Below the pieces are notes generated by a model. It was not told where the DNA came from. It saw only the letters and a program-made list of their open reading frames with translations, and searched no databases. This document shows, piece by piece, positions 1 through 9,074 of a DNA stretch of 60,250 nt (position 1 is its first letter; every line of letters starts with the position of its first letter). Source of the DNA: Casp-actino8 sp044355095. GTDB taxonomy: Bacteria; Actinomycetota; Acidimicrobiia; Acidimicrobiales; Ilumatobacteraceae. The stretch is from contig JBIKYT010000005.1 of NCBI GenBank assembly GCA_044355095.1, forward strand, positions 1 to 60,250, given 5' to 3'. A program made the translations under genes and the position numbers.

Positions 1-1594
1 ATGAGGCGAACAAGGCCACAGCAGCAATCACGGCTGAACCAATGGCGAAGCCCTTGGTCACAGCTTTTGTGGTGTTACCCACTGCGTCGAGTGCAACCAT
101 GATCTTTGCGGGTTCACCGTGGAATTCACCTGACATTTCGGCGATACCAGCAGCGTTGTCGCTGACGGGGCCGAAGGTGTCTTCAGAAACGATGACTCCA
201 GTGGTGGCCAACATTCCCATACCGCACAAGGCGACGAGGTAGAAGCTGAAGGTGAGGTTGCCGCCACCGAGGCCGATGGCTGCACCGATTGCGATCGCAA
301 TCGCGACAACGGCGTACACCGAGCTCTCAAGACCGTAAGCGGTACCCGAAAGCACGACTGTTGCCGGGCCAGTTTCTGACGACTCAGCAATTTCTTGCAC
401 GGGTCGGTAGTGCGTGCTGGTGTAGTACTCGGTCAGACGTGAGACCAACTGGGCCAAGATCAAACCAATGGCTACTGCACCAAAGACGCGCCAGCCGGCG
501 CCACTCAAGAGCACTGCGGTCCCATCATCGTTCTGGGTTCCCTTGTCGTTGCCCACGTATCCGAGGGCCAAGGCCAGGGTTCCTGCCAGGGTCAAAAGAC
601 CAGCCACTAAGAAGCCACGGTTGATGGGCTTCAAAGCGTCGGTTTCGCCTTCTTTGGCCTTCACGGCGAAAACGCCAGCGATTGAGGCGATGACACCAAT
701 GGCACGAGCGGCCAAGGGGAACACCAAGCCAAGAGCTGGGTTGAGGCCGATTGAGTTGAACGCAGCCACACCGAGGATGATCGAGGCCACCAAGGTGACT
801 TCGTAGCTCTCGAAGAGGTCGGCGGCCATACCGGCGCAGTCACCCACGTTGTCGCCCACGTTGTCGGCGATCGTTGCGGGGTTGCGGGGGTCGTCTTCAG
901 GAATACCTGCTTCGACCTTGCCCACCAAGTCGGCGCCGACGTCGGCGGCCTTGGTGAAGATTCCTCCACCAACTCGAAGGAACAAAGCCAACAGCGAGCC
1001 ACCGAAGCCGAAGCCCACGAGGATCACTGATGAGGTGTTCTGGAAGGCCATGATGATGGCGGTCGCACCGAGAAGGCCAAGGCCCACGGTGAACATACCT
1101 GCGACGCCGCCGGTGCGGAATGCAACGGTCAATGCACGAGGCATCGAGCCGCTCAATGCTGCAGCGGCGGTACGAACGTTGCCCTGCGTGGCCAAGGTCA
1201 TGCCGATGTAACCGGTCAAACCAGATGCCAAACAGCCCAAAACAAAGGCGATTGTGCGCCACAGGCCGGCTTCACCGAATGACAAGGCAACCGTGTCGTC
1301 TGGCTTCAAGATCTTGGTCGAGGTCACAAAGACGATGATCGCCAAGGGGATCAGGATGACCGCGATGGTCTTGAACTGGCGCTTGAGATAAGCCAAAGCA
1401 CCAACCTGAATGGCCTTGGCGATTTCGCGCATCTTGGGCGAACCCTGATCTTCGGCGAGGACTTTACGGACGAGGAAGAATCCGACTCCGAGGGCGAGAA
1501 GCGCAGCTGCTGCGGATAACCACAAAACAGCCCACTCACCACCTTTGAGAGTGAATGTCTGCCATCCGCCTTCTGCGGCAAATAGTGAAAACAC
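1..1594 (-). CDS. hppA: Membrane-bound proton-pumping pyrophosphatase (5' part, runs off left edge)
   Basis: This polytopic membrane enzyme hydrolyses pyrophosphate and pumps protons across the cytoplasmic membrane. About 531 codons are present; the C-terminus lies beyond the left edge, as the family usually has 700-800 residues. The start is GTG at 1594, supported by AAGGAG at 1602-1607. Diagnostic motifs are visible: 'DVGADLVGKVEAGIPEDDP' followed by 'DNVGDNVGDCAGMAADLFE', the acidic pyrophosphate/Mg-binding site, and later 'GNTTKAVTKGFAIGSA'. The Lys in GNTTKA is the residue known from K+-independent pumps (K+-dependent ones carry Ala), so I infer a K+-independent H+ pump. It is transcribed divergently from the sdh operon. 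Confidence 0.96.
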   Translation of the reverse strand, partial: MFSLFAAEGGWQTFTLKGGEWAVLWLSAAAALLALGVGFFLVRKVLAEDQGSPKMREIAKAIQVGALAYLKRQFKTIAVILIPLAIIVFVTSTKILKPDDTVALSFGEAGLWRTIAFVLGCLASGLTGYIGMTLATQGNVRTAAAALSGSMPRALTVAFRTGGVAGMFTVGLGLLGATAIIMAFQNTSSVILVGFGFGGSLLALFLRVGGGIFTKAADVGADLVGKVEAGIPEDDPRNPATIADNVGDNVGDCAGMAADLFESYEVTLVASIILGVAAFNSIGLNPALGLVFPLAARAIGVIASIAGVFAVKAKEGETDALKPINRGFLVAGLLTLAGTLALALGYVGNDKGTQNDDGTAVLLSGAGWRVFGAVAIGLILAQLVSRLTEYYTSTHYRPVQEIAESSETGPATVVLSGTAYGLESSVYAVVAIAIAIGAAIGLGGGNLTFSFYLVALCGMGMLATTGVIVSEDTFGPVSDNAAGIAEMSGEFHGEPAKIMVALDAVGNTTKAVTKGFAIGSAVIAAVALFAS

Positions 1595-1620
1595 CAGTTA
1601 ACTCCTTGGGACACGATGGA

Positions 1621-1639
1621 GGCAGCCCGGATGGCTGCC
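1621..1639 (-). promoter_or_regulatory. Hairpin in the hppA leader
   Basis: GGCAGCC (1621-1627) and GGCTGCC (1633-1639) form a perfect 7-bp stem with a 5-nt loop. It lies about 27 bases upstream of the hppA start, just before the AAGGAG ribosome site. It could affect translation or mRNA stability; no function can be read directly from the sequence. Confidence 0.45.
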
Positions 1640-1655
1640 CACCAGGGGCGAATGA

Positions 1656-1661
1656 ATTGTA
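1656..1661 (-). promoter_or_regulatory. hppA: Candidate -10 element for hppA
   Basis: On the minus strand this reads TACAAT, a close match to the bacterial -10 consensus. It would start transcription near 1648 and give a leader of about 54 bases that contains the 1621-1639 hairpin. I see no good -35 hexamer at the proper spacing, so the call is tentative. Confidence 0.3.
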
Positions 1662-1815
1662 GAGAATTCGCAGCCGTGAGTGCGACATGACACGCCATTA
1701 CTGACGGGAAACTTTGAGATTCTTCAAATAGGGGACTTGTGACGGTTGGCTAAAGCCCGAGTTTTTCGCCCGTTGATTTCGGGGTGAAGGGCGTCGTGGG
1801 GGTAGCGTCTCAGCG

Positions 1816-1835
1816 GGTTCATCGTGCGATGAACC
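1816..1835. promoter_or_regulatory. 20-bp perfect palindrome before sdhC (candidate operator)
   Basis: GGTTCATCG (1816-1824) is followed after two bases by its exact reverse complement CGATGAACC (1827-1835). The palindrome ends 29 bases before the sdhC ATG. Its place just ahead of the operon fits an operator for a dimeric regulator, or a hairpin in the leader RNA. The rest of the 270-base hppA/sdhC gap shows no other strong structure. Confidence 0.5.
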
Positions 1836-1864
1836 GCATCCGTTTTTGAAAGGCGCAGGTCACG

Positions 1865-2638
1865 ATGGCGCAGACAGTGATGAAGAGGGGTCCGGTCTCC
1901 GGAACCGCAATCGAACGAGCAGCTCGTAAGCGCAAGCCGTTCTTGATTGATCTATATGGAACAGCCGTTGGCAAGAAGTACGTCATGGCTATTACGGGCA
2001 TCGGGCTGTTGGGCTTTGTGCTCTTCCACATGATCGGCAACCTGAAGATGTACATGGGTCAAAGCGACCTCAACCACTATGCGCACTTCCTTGAGAAGTT
2101 GTTGTATCCAATTCTCCCCGAGAAGGCCATGCTGTGGATCCTTCGTGGTGGCTTGCTGACGATGGCCGTGTTGCACATTCACGCGGCGTATTCGTTGACA
2201 GTTCTGAACAAGCAAGCACGTCCGGTGAAGTACCAGAGTGAACGCGATTATCAAGTCGCAAGTTTTGCGAGTCGAACGATGCGCTATAGCGGTGTCATTG
2301 TCCTGTTGTTCATCATCTGGCACTTACTGGATCTCACTTTTGGTGCGGGCGCAATCAACTCGTACGTTGGCACGAAAGATGCAGAAGGTATCAAGGATGT
2401 TTATGGCGCAGTGGCGTTCAGCCTCGAGCGAGTCCCGGTAGCGATCTTTTATGTGTTGGCCAACATTGCACTTGGAACTCACTTGTTCCACGGTGTTTGG
2501 AGTTTGTTCCAGTCACTTGGTTGGAACAATCCGCGATTCAACAAATGGCGTCGCGCCGTTGCAACAGCTTTTGCCACGATCATCGTCGTTGGCAACGTTT
2601 CGTTCCCCATTGCAGTTCTCGCCGGCGTTGTCGGCTGA
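1865..2638 (+). CDS. sdhC: Succinate dehydrogenase cytochrome b subunit
   Basis: This is the membrane anchor of succinate:quinone oxidoreductase, carrying haem b and passing electrons from SdhB to quinone. The 257-residue protein is the single large type-B anchor (b558 family), not the small SdhC/SdhD pair. Five hydrophobic helices are visible. Candidate haem-ligand histidines are H55 ('LFHMIGN'), H104/H106 ('LHIHAAYS'), H153 ('IIWHLLDL') and H206/H209 ('GTHLFHG'). The ATG at 1865 has only a weak purine-rich site upstream. It is the first gene of sdhCAB, with sdhA 34 bases downstream. Confidence 0.95.
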   Translation: MAQTVMKRGPVSGTAIERAARKRKPFLIDLYGTAVGKKYVMAITGIGLLGFVLFHMIGNLKMYMGQSDLNHYAHFLEKLLYPILPEKAMLWILRGGLLTMAVLHIHAAYSLTVLNKQARPVKYQSERDYQVASFASRTMRYSGVIVLLFIIWHLLDLTFGAGAINSYVGTKDAEGIKDVYGAVAFSLERVPVAIFYVLANIALGTHLFHGVWSLFQSLGWNNPRFNKWRRAVATAFATIIVVGNVSFPIAVLAGVVG

Positions 2639-2672
2639 CCGGTACGTACGGAATTACTAGGAGATACTCAAA

Positions 2673-4595
2673 ATGACGATCACACTCAATTCCAAAATCC
2701 CCGCTGGATCGATTAACGACAAGTGGAACACCTACAAAGAAGATGCCAAGTTGGTTGCGCCTGGTAACAAGCGCAAGTTCAAAGTCATCGTTGTTGGCTC
2801 AGGACTCGCCGGTGCATCTGCTGCCGCGACCATGGCCGAACTTGGTTACCAAGTTGACGTTTTTACTTTCCATGACTCGCCGCGTCGGGCACACTCAATT
2901 GCTGCACAAGGTGGAATCAACGCTGCGAAGAATTATCAAGGCGACGGCGACAGTGTTCACCGCTTGTTCTACGACACCATTAAGGGTGGAGACTTCCGTG
3001 CTCGCGAAGCCAACGTGCATCGCTTGGCTGAAGTTTCAGTCAACATCATTGACCAGATGGTCGCCCAAGGAGTTCCGTTTGCTCGTGAATATGGTGGTTT
3101 GCTTGACAACCGTTCATTCGGTGGCGCACAAGTAAGTCGTACGTTCTACGCACGAGGCCAGACCGGTCAGCAATTGTTGCTCGGTGCTTACCAGCAACTT
3201 GCTCGCCAGATTGGTCTTGGAAATGTGCGCATGTTCAACCGCACCGAACTCGTTGACGTCGTCACCATTGAAGGCCGTTGCGCCGGCATCGTGACTCGTG
3301 ACTTGGTGAACGGTGAAGTTGTTTCACACTCGGCGCACGCTGTTGTGATGGCAACTGGTGGATACGGAAACGTATTCTTCCTGTCAACCAATGCCATGGC
3401 TTGTAACGTCACTGCTGCTTGGCGTGCACACCGCAAGGGTGCAGCATTTGCGAACCCGTGCTACACGCAGATTCACCCAACCTGCATTCCGCAGAGCGAT
3501 CCCACACAGTCGAAGTTGACACTCATGTCAGAGTCGTTGCGTAACGACGGTCGTGTGTGGGTTCCTCAGAATCCAGATGAGACTCGTCCTGCTGCACAGG
3601 TGCCTGAAGCAGAACGCGATTACATCCTCGAGCGTTTGTATCCGAGTTACGGAAACTTGGCACCTCGCGACATTTCGTCACGCGCTGCGAAGCGTTCAGT
3701 TGACTCGGGTCGCGGTGTTGGTCCGTTGAAGAATGGTGTCTACCTCGACTTCAGCGACGCAATCAATCGTCTCGGTAAAGAAGTTGTTGAAGAGCGTTAC
3801 GGCAACTTGTTTGAAATGTACGAGCGCATTGCCGGAGAAAATCCGTACGACATGCCGATGCGTATCTACCCAGCCACGCACTACACCATGGGTGGTTTGT
3901 GGGTCGACTACGAACTCATGACCAACATCCCTGGTTTGTATGCCGCCGGCGAAGCCAACTTCTCCGATCACGGCGCGAACCGTTTGGGCGCTTCGGCTCT
4001 CATGCAAGGTTTGGCTGACGGTTACTTCGTGTTGCCGTACACAATTGGTAACTACTTGGCACCAATGTTGAACAAGCCGATTCCGGGCACCGATCACCCA
4101 GCATTCAAAGAAGCTGAGATGGCCGCACAAGCTCGTTATCAGGGTTACGTCGACATTAAGGGAACTCGTTCGCCCGATTACTTCCACCGCGAAGTTGGAC
4201 GCATCATTTGGGATTACTGCGGTATGGAGCGCACACAACAGGGGCTTGAAAAGGCCTTGTCGGAACTGCCCGCCTTGTACGAAGAATTCCAGAAGGATCT
4301 CCGCGTGACCGGTGATGCGCAAAGCATGAACCAGACCCTCGAAAAGGCTGGCCGTGTTGACGACTTCTTCCAGTTGGGCATGTTGATGTGCCGTGACGCT
4401 CTTGAGCGTGAGGAAAGCTGCGGCGGACACTTCCGCGCCGAGTATCAGACTGAAGAAGGCGAAGCGTTGCGTGACGACGAGAAGTTCGCTCACGTTGCAG
4501 CCTGGGAATGGACGGGCGACCCCACTAAGTCGATCCGTCATCAAGAAGAACTCAACTTTGAAGCAATTCACCTAGCGACACGGAGCTACAAGTGA
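2673..4595 (+). CDS. sdhA: Succinate dehydrogenase flavoprotein subunit
   Basis: The catalytic subunit oxidises succinate to fumarate with covalently bound FAD. The 640-residue protein shows the dinucleotide-binding GSGLAG (residues 42-47), the 'RRAHSIAAQGGINAA' segment with H74 as the probable FAD-linking histidine, the substrate-site 'IHPT' and the C-terminal FAD motif 'DHGANRLGASAL'. The start is supported by AGGAGA about ten bases upstream. The size and the single-anchor partner fit type-B enzymes of Gram-positive bacteria. The stop overlaps the sdhB start by four bases, indicating translational coupling. Confidence 0.97.
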   Translation: MTITLNSKIPAGSINDKWNTYKEDAKLVAPGNKRKFKVIVVGSGLAGASAAATMAELGYQVDVFTFHDSPRRAHSIAAQGGINAAKNYQGDGDSVHRLFYDTIKGGDFRAREANVHRLAEVSVNIIDQMVAQGVPFAREYGGLLDNRSFGGAQVSRTFYARGQTGQQLLLGAYQQLARQIGLGNVRMFNRTELVDVVTIEGRCAGIVTRDLVNGEVVSHSAHAVVMATGGYGNVFFLSTNAMACNVTAAWRAHRKGAAFANPCYTQIHPTCIPQSDPTQSKLTLMSESLRNDGRVWVPQNPDETRPAAQVPEAERDYILERLYPSYGNLAPRDISSRAAKRSVDSGRGVGPLKNGVYLDFSDAINRLGKEVVEERYGNLFEMYERIAGENPYDMPMRIYPATHYTMGGLWVDYELMTNIPGLYAAGEANFSDHGANRLGASALMQGLADGYFVLPYTIGNYLAPMLNKPIPGTDHPAFKEAEMAAQARYQGYVDIKGTRSPDYFHREVGRIIWDYCGMERTQQGLEKALSELPALYEEFQKDLRVTGDAQSMNQTLEKAGRVDDFFQLGMLMCRDALEREESCGGHFRAEYQTEEGEALRDDEKFAHVAAWEWTGDPTKSIRHQEELNFEAIHLATRSYK

Positions 4596-5368
4596 GCAAC
4601 CACCTCAAAAACCTCAAACTCAAAATCTGGCGTCAGTCAGGTCCGGCCGAGAAGGGCCACTTCGAGGAATACGTGATGCCCGAGATCAGCGACGAAGCGT
4701 CGTTCCTCGAAATGCTCGACGTACTCAACGAAGGTCTCATCGGCGAGAACAAGTTGCCCGTGGTGTTCGACCACGACTGTCGTGAAGGAATTTGTGGAAC
4801 TTGTTCATTGATGATCAATGGTCAGGCTCACGGTCCTGAGCGCAGCACTGCAACGTGTCAGTTGCACATGCGCAAGTTCAAGAGCGGTGACGAAATTGTC
4901 ATTGAACCTTGGCGTGCTTCGGCATTCCCAATCATCAAAGACTTGATGGTTGACCGTTCGGCTTTTGACCGCATTATCGAATCAGGTGGATTCATCTCGG
5001 CGAACACCGGTGGTGCCCCCGATGCCAACCTCATTCCGATTCCGAAGAGTGTCGCCGATGCCGCAATGGACGCAGCCGAATGCATCGGTTGCGGAGCTTG
5101 TGTTGCTGCTTGCCCCAACGGTGCTGCCAACTTGTTCACTGCAGCGAAGATTTCGCACCTCAACTTGTTGCCTCAAGGTCAGGCCGAACGTTACAAGCGC
5201 ACCGAAGCCATGGTCGAAACAATGGACGAGTACTTCGGTTCATGCACCAACCACGGTGAATGTGAAGCCGCATGTCCGAAAGAAATTTCGATCGACGTTA
5301 TTGCTTTGATGAACAAGGACTATCGCAAGTCCAAGCTCAAGAACCGCAAAGAAATTTCTCGTAGCTAA
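4592..5368 (+). CDS. sdhB: Succinate dehydrogenase iron-sulfur subunit
   Basis: This subunit relays electrons from the flavoprotein to the membrane anchor. Of its 258 residues, C63, C68, C71 and C89 ('CREGICGTC' and 'TATC') hold the [2Fe-2S] cluster, C164/C167/C170/C174 ('CIGCGACVAACP') and C218/C224/C228 ('CTNHGECEAACP') the other centres. The start is GTG inside the sdhA stop (GTGA overlap). The gene ends three bases before a strong hairpin that separates it from the convergent GH2 gene. Confidence 0.96.
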   Translation: MSNHLKNLKLKIWRQSGPAEKGHFEEYVMPEISDEASFLEMLDVLNEGLIGENKLPVVFDHDCREGICGTCSLMINGQAHGPERSTATCQLHMRKFKSGDEIVIEPWRASAFPIIKDLMVDRSAFDRIIESGGFISANTGGAPDANLIPIPKSVADAAMDAAECIGCGACVAACPNGAANLFTAAKISHLNLLPQGQAERYKRTEAMVETMDEYFGSCTNHGECEAACPKEISIDVIALMNKDYRKSKLKNRKEISRS

Positions 5369-5371
5369 TCT

Positions 5372-5416
5372 GTTGGGCGCGATAACACCCCATTTTCGGT
5401 GGTTATTTTGCCCAAC
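5372..5416. terminator. Bidirectional hairpin between sdhB and the GH2 gene
   Basis: GTTGGGC (5372-5378) pairs with GCCCAAC (5410-5416). Inside, ATAAC-ACC (5382-5389) pairs with GGT-GTTAT (5398-5406) with one bulged G. The structure fills the 54-base gap between two convergent stop codons and probably ends transcription from both sides. The same TTGGGCGCGA start recurs in the hairpin at 49343-49385. Confidence 0.7.
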
Positions 5417-5422
5417 TAGTTG

Positions 5423-7585
5423 CTAATTCGCGATGACGGTGGTGTGGTAGCGATTTGTCGCAACCACATCGCCGCTCACGAGAGTTAAATCAAGCACCAC
5501 CGGTCCTTCAGCGAACGGTGCGGTGATGAGCACGTGGCCAACCAGAGTGCAATCATCGGCGGCAATGGCGCCTTCGAATTGCCAGACCTGAGGATCGCCC
5601 GTTGATTCAACAGTTGCGGTCACTGTGGCGTCGTCAAGTTCGCGATGGAGATCGCTGACAACATGAAGGGCAATTCGTATTTGGTCGCCGGGTCGCATTG
5701 ATGGCGGTAGACGATCAGCCGTCACGATGACTGGACGACAGGCCTCAGCCAAAGCGGTGTATCCCAACTTTGGAACTCGATTGTGATCAAGAACGCTCCA
5801 AGAAACCATGGGCATGGCGTCGTTGAGCGCAAACATGCAAAAGCCACCGGTAGGCCGGTACTTCAATCGACGAAGAGTTTCAATGTGATAGCGAATGACG
5901 TCTGCTTGATACACCTGAGTGGCAACCCGCCAATCATCAAAACTGTCAAATGCTGAAGCGGGGCAATGATTTTCAAAATTTCCGCGTTGCATACCGAACT
6001 TGTTTTCTAGATTTTCCCAATCTAAAACCGGCCACACCGATGTATCGATGAACTCTGTTGATTCAGGAATGGCTTGCGCGCCAAATTCGCTTACGAAACG
6101 CATGAGTCGGGGAATCTTCGCAGCAAAACCAGGAAGGTCACGTTCGTTACCGTGATACCAACCGAAATACAAGTGACTATCAGTGCCGTCAAGTGTGGGT
6201 AAGTGCGGCAACACCCCGCTGTGCGCAATGACTGGTCGCGTTACATCAGCTTTTTCAAATGAACGTTTCACCCAACGGTCAAGGACACTCTTATTCCATG
6301 TGGGCAATTGATGACCGGCAAGAAAAGGAACGACCATCTTTTTCAAGTCAAAAGATTCACCGGGAGAGACATTGAAAGTAAATGGCTCATTGTGCGCGCA
6401 CCAGGTCATGATTGATGGGTGGTGTCCAAGAAGATTGACTGCTTCTTCGGCTTGGCGAACTGCTTGGCGGCGAATTTGTCGCGCGTATCCCCATTGCAAC
6501 GGGAAGTCTTGCCAAATCAACATTCCGAGTTCGTCTGCAGCGTCATACAACTCAGTGCGAGAGATATGCCCATGCACACGAACCAAATCAAGACCGGCCT
6601 CGCGGGCCAATTCAATGTCGCGACGCAATTCAGTTTCGGTGGCATCGCCCAACATGGCTCGCGTGGGTGCCATGTTGGCACCCTTCAAAAAGATTCGTTC
6701 ACCGTTGATTGAGTACACCCAATCTTGAACGGCGACCTCGCGTAGACCAGTTCGGCGAGTGGCTGAGTGGCTAAGTGTTTTGTCGTGTATGACTTCAACC
6801 CGAACGTCAGTGAGATTTTGTTCGCCCATTGACCATGGCCACCACAACTTGGGTTCATCAATGTCAATATCCCAGTCGAGAGTGTTCATACCACTCGCCA
6901 GTGACTTCTCAATTTCTTCAACGACTTGATTATTGACGTAAGTAATAATGCGAACCGCGAGTTCATTGTTGCTATCAAGCCGTGCACTTAGACGAACGTT
7001 CGCTCGCGCTTCGTTGGCGTCACGACACAAAACTCGTAAGGCATCAATGCGCACTGGACCCGAGCGCTCAATGCGCACTCCACGCCAAATGCCACCAGGA
7101 TTGAAATCGGGGTCGATGCAATCCCAATGTTGAAAGACTCCGGTGATATTGCGTTTGGCTTTTTTGTCCCGCTGTGGGCTACACGTGGCGCCCACAGCCA
7201 AGACGTGTTCGGTGTCAAGTGAAGCTAGGGCGGTGATGTCATAGGCATGAGGAATGAAGTAACCCTCAGGGTCGCCTAGGTAGGCGCCATCGAGCCACAC
7301 ATCACCTTGATAAAAGAGTCCGTCAACCACGATGAAGCGACGCTCGCCTTCACTTGGTATGTCAAGTTCAAAATCTTTGCGGTATAAAAGGGGTCCATTT
7401 TCGGTGGCGAAAAGGGGATGTGACTGCCAATGGCTCGGCACCCGAATTGTGGGCCACTCTTCATCATCGGTATCAAGTCCAACGCTGGTGCGAAGGGCGT
7501 CGTCAGTGGCTTTGGTGACCCGCCACTGGCCAGAGAGATCGAGAGAAGTCCATTTCTCGTTCTCATGCTCGGCAGATGTTGTCAC
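5423..7585 (-). CDS. GH2-family beta-mannosidase-like glycoside hydrolase
   Basis: A 720-residue glycosidase predicted to cleave terminal beta-mannosides or related beta-sugars. The N-terminal jelly-roll region (about residues 12-180) includes 'GIWRGVRIE', then an immunoglobulin-like domain, then a TIM barrel from about residue 300. E400 in 'WCAHNEP' is the likely acid/base and E500 in 'FVSEFGAQAIPE' the likely nucleophile, both in the family's expected context. No signal peptide is visible, so it probably acts in the cytoplasm on imported oligosaccharides. It is divergent from the AAA+ ATPase and stands alone without sugar transporter genes nearby. Exact substrate uncertain; exo-glucosaminidase is an alternative. 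Confidence 0.88.
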   Translation of the reverse strand: MTTSAEHENEKWTSLDLSGQWRVTKATDDALRTSVGLDTDDEEWPTIRVPSHWQSHPLFATENGPLLYRKDFELDIPSEGERRFIVVDGLFYQGDVWLDGAYLGDPEGYFIPHAYDITALASLDTEHVLAVGATCSPQRDKKAKRNITGVFQHWDCIDPDFNPGGIWRGVRIERSGPVRIDALRVLCRDANEARANVRLSARLDSNNELAVRIITYVNNQVVEEIEKSLASGMNTLDWDIDIDEPKLWWPWSMGEQNLTDVRVEVIHDKTLSHSATRRTGLREVAVQDWVYSINGERIFLKGANMAPTRAMLGDATETELRRDIELAREAGLDLVRVHGHISRTELYDAADELGMLIWQDFPLQWGYARQIRRQAVRQAEEAVNLLGHHPSIMTWCAHNEPFTFNVSPGESFDLKKMVVPFLAGHQLPTWNKSVLDRWVKRSFEKADVTRPVIAHSGVLPHLPTLDGTDSHLYFGWYHGNERDLPGFAAKIPRLMRFVSEFGAQAIPESTEFIDTSVWPVLDWENLENKFGMQRGNFENHCPASAFDSFDDWRVATQVYQADVIRYHIETLRRLKYRPTGGFCMFALNDAMPMVSWSVLDHNRVPKLGYTALAEACRPVIVTADRLPPSMRPGDQIRIALHVVSDLHRELDDATVTATVESTGDPQVWQFEGAIAADDCTLVGHVLITAPFAEGPVVLDLTLVSGDVVATNRYHTTVIAN

Positions 7586-7631
7586 ACCACAGACGGTAGT
7601 AGAGAACAGGCTCGACCACTGCGTTTCATCA

Positions 7632-9071
7632 ATGGCGGATTACTCTCAAGATATGTCTTCTTCTTCGGCACCCTCAGCGGCCACTATTCGTGAACTCAAA
7701 GCATCTGGATGGGTATCACGTCCCGTCAAAGAAGAAATGCGTCGCAATGCAGTCGCGCGCATTATGGCGAAGCAGCCATTATTTGAAGGAGTCCTCGGTT
7801 ACGAAGACACCGTCATGCCACAGCTCGAGAATGCAATCTTGGCCGGTCACGATGTGATTTTTTTGGGAGAGCGCGGACAGGCCAAAACCCGCATGATTCG
7901 TAGTTTGACGGGATTGCTTGACGAGTGGTTGCCGATTATTGCAGGCAGCGAGATTAACGACGATCCCTATGAGCCAGTATCAAAGCATGCACGCGATCTA
8001 GTCGAGCAATACGGCGACGAGGCTCCCATTACATGGATTCATCGTGATGTGCGATTCGGCGAAAAGCTAGCAACTCCTGACACATCAATCGCCGACCTCA
8101 TCGGTGAAGTTGACCCCATCAAAGTTGCGGAAGGTCGGTACCTCAGCGATGAACTCACATTGCACTACGGGCTCGTGCCGCGTACGAATCGTGGCATTTT
8201 TGCCATCAACGAATTGCCTGACTTATCGGAACGAATTCAAGTTGGTCTATTGAACATTCTTGAAGAGCGCGATGTGCAAGTGCGTGGTTACAAAATTCGC
8301 TTACCAATTGACGTATTGCTTGTGGCTTCAGCAAACCCAGAGGACTACACCAACCGTGGTCGAATCATTACTCCATTGAAAGATCGTTTCGGTAGTCAGA
8401 TTCGTACGCACTATCCGCTTGAAGCAACGACTGAAGTGCAGATCATTCGTCAAGAAGCCCGTCCGCCAAGTGTCGGCGATGTCACTGTGTCGGTCCCGGC
8501 GTACATGGAACTTGTCGTTGCAACATTTAGTCAGTTGGCACGCAACAGCAGTCAGGTCAATCAGCGCAGTGGTGTCAGTGTGCGTTTGAGCGTGAGCAAC
8601 TATGAAGTGATGGCAGCAAATGCATTGCGTCGTGGATTGCGATTAGGCGAAACCAATGTGGTTCCGCGCGTATGCGACCTTGATGCATTTGCGGCATCAA
8701 CTGGTGGGAAGATCGAAATTGAAGCGCTTGAAGAGGGTCGTGAAGGTCAGGTCTTGCGCGATCTCATTAAGTCGTCAGTTCTGACTGTGTATCGTCAGGT
8801 TGTGAAACCAGAATTGACAGGTGCGGTCCTCACAGCATTTGAGGAAGGCGCAATCGTTCACACCGGTGAAGACGTGCCTTCTGAAGAGCAGGCAATGCTC
8901 ATCGGCAATATTCCTTCGTTGCGTCCAATTGTGGATGCGCTCATCGATGGGGACGACAGTGCGGCCAGTGTTGCTGCGGCAGTTGAATTCATCCTTGAAG
9001 GAATGCACTTGTCTAAGCGTCTCAACAAAGACACCAGCGGACTCGGCGGCGGCACCTACCGCGCTCGTTAA
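7632..9071 (+). CDS. AAA+ ATPase of the magnesium-chelatase/MoxR-like type
   Basis: A 479-residue AAA+ protein with Walker A 'GERGQAKT' (79-86) and Walker B ending in E194 ('GIFAINELPD'), followed by sensor-type 'LLVASANPEDYTNRG'. Such proteins remodel partner proteins, usually together with a von Willebrand factor A protein. I chose the ATG at 7632 because longer versions run into the divergent GH2 gene (start 7585); ATG 7653 is an alternative. No VWA partner follows: the next gene is convergent and begins its stop four bases away. 'Magnesium chelatase' naming would over-interpret it, since no tetrapyrrole genes are near. Confidence 0.85.
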   Translation: MADYSQDMSSSSAPSAATIRELKASGWVSRPVKEEMRRNAVARIMAKQPLFEGVLGYEDTVMPQLENAILAGHDVIFLGERGQAKTRMIRSLTGLLDEWLPIIAGSEINDDPYEPVSKHARDLVEQYGDEAPITWIHRDVRFGEKLATPDTSIADLIGEVDPIKVAEGRYLSDELTLHYGLVPRTNRGIFAINELPDLSERIQVGLLNILEERDVQVRGYKIRLPIDVLLVASANPEDYTNRGRIITPLKDRFGSQIRTHYPLEATTEVQIIRQEARPPSVGDVTVSVPAYMELVVATFSQLARNSSQVNQRSGVSVRLSVSNYEVMAANALRRGLRLGETNVVPRVCDLDAFAASTGGKIEIEALEEGREGQVLRDLIKSSVLTVYRQVVKPELTGAVLTAFEEGAIVHTGEDVPSEEQAMLIGNIPSLRPIVDALIDGDDSAASVAAAVEFILEGMHLSKRLNKDTSGLGGGTYRAR

Positions 9072-9074
9072 TAA

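Noticed and set aside
3696..4571. A 291-codon open frame antisense to sdhA
   Set aside because: It lies wholly within the conserved sdhA frame, shows no recognisable domain, and similar antisense frames accompany other genes here because of codon bias.
7332..7631. A 100-residue N-terminal extension of the AAA+ ATPase
   Set aside because: It would overlap the divergent GH2 gene by about 250 bases and its sequence has no domain; ATG 7632 fits the family start.
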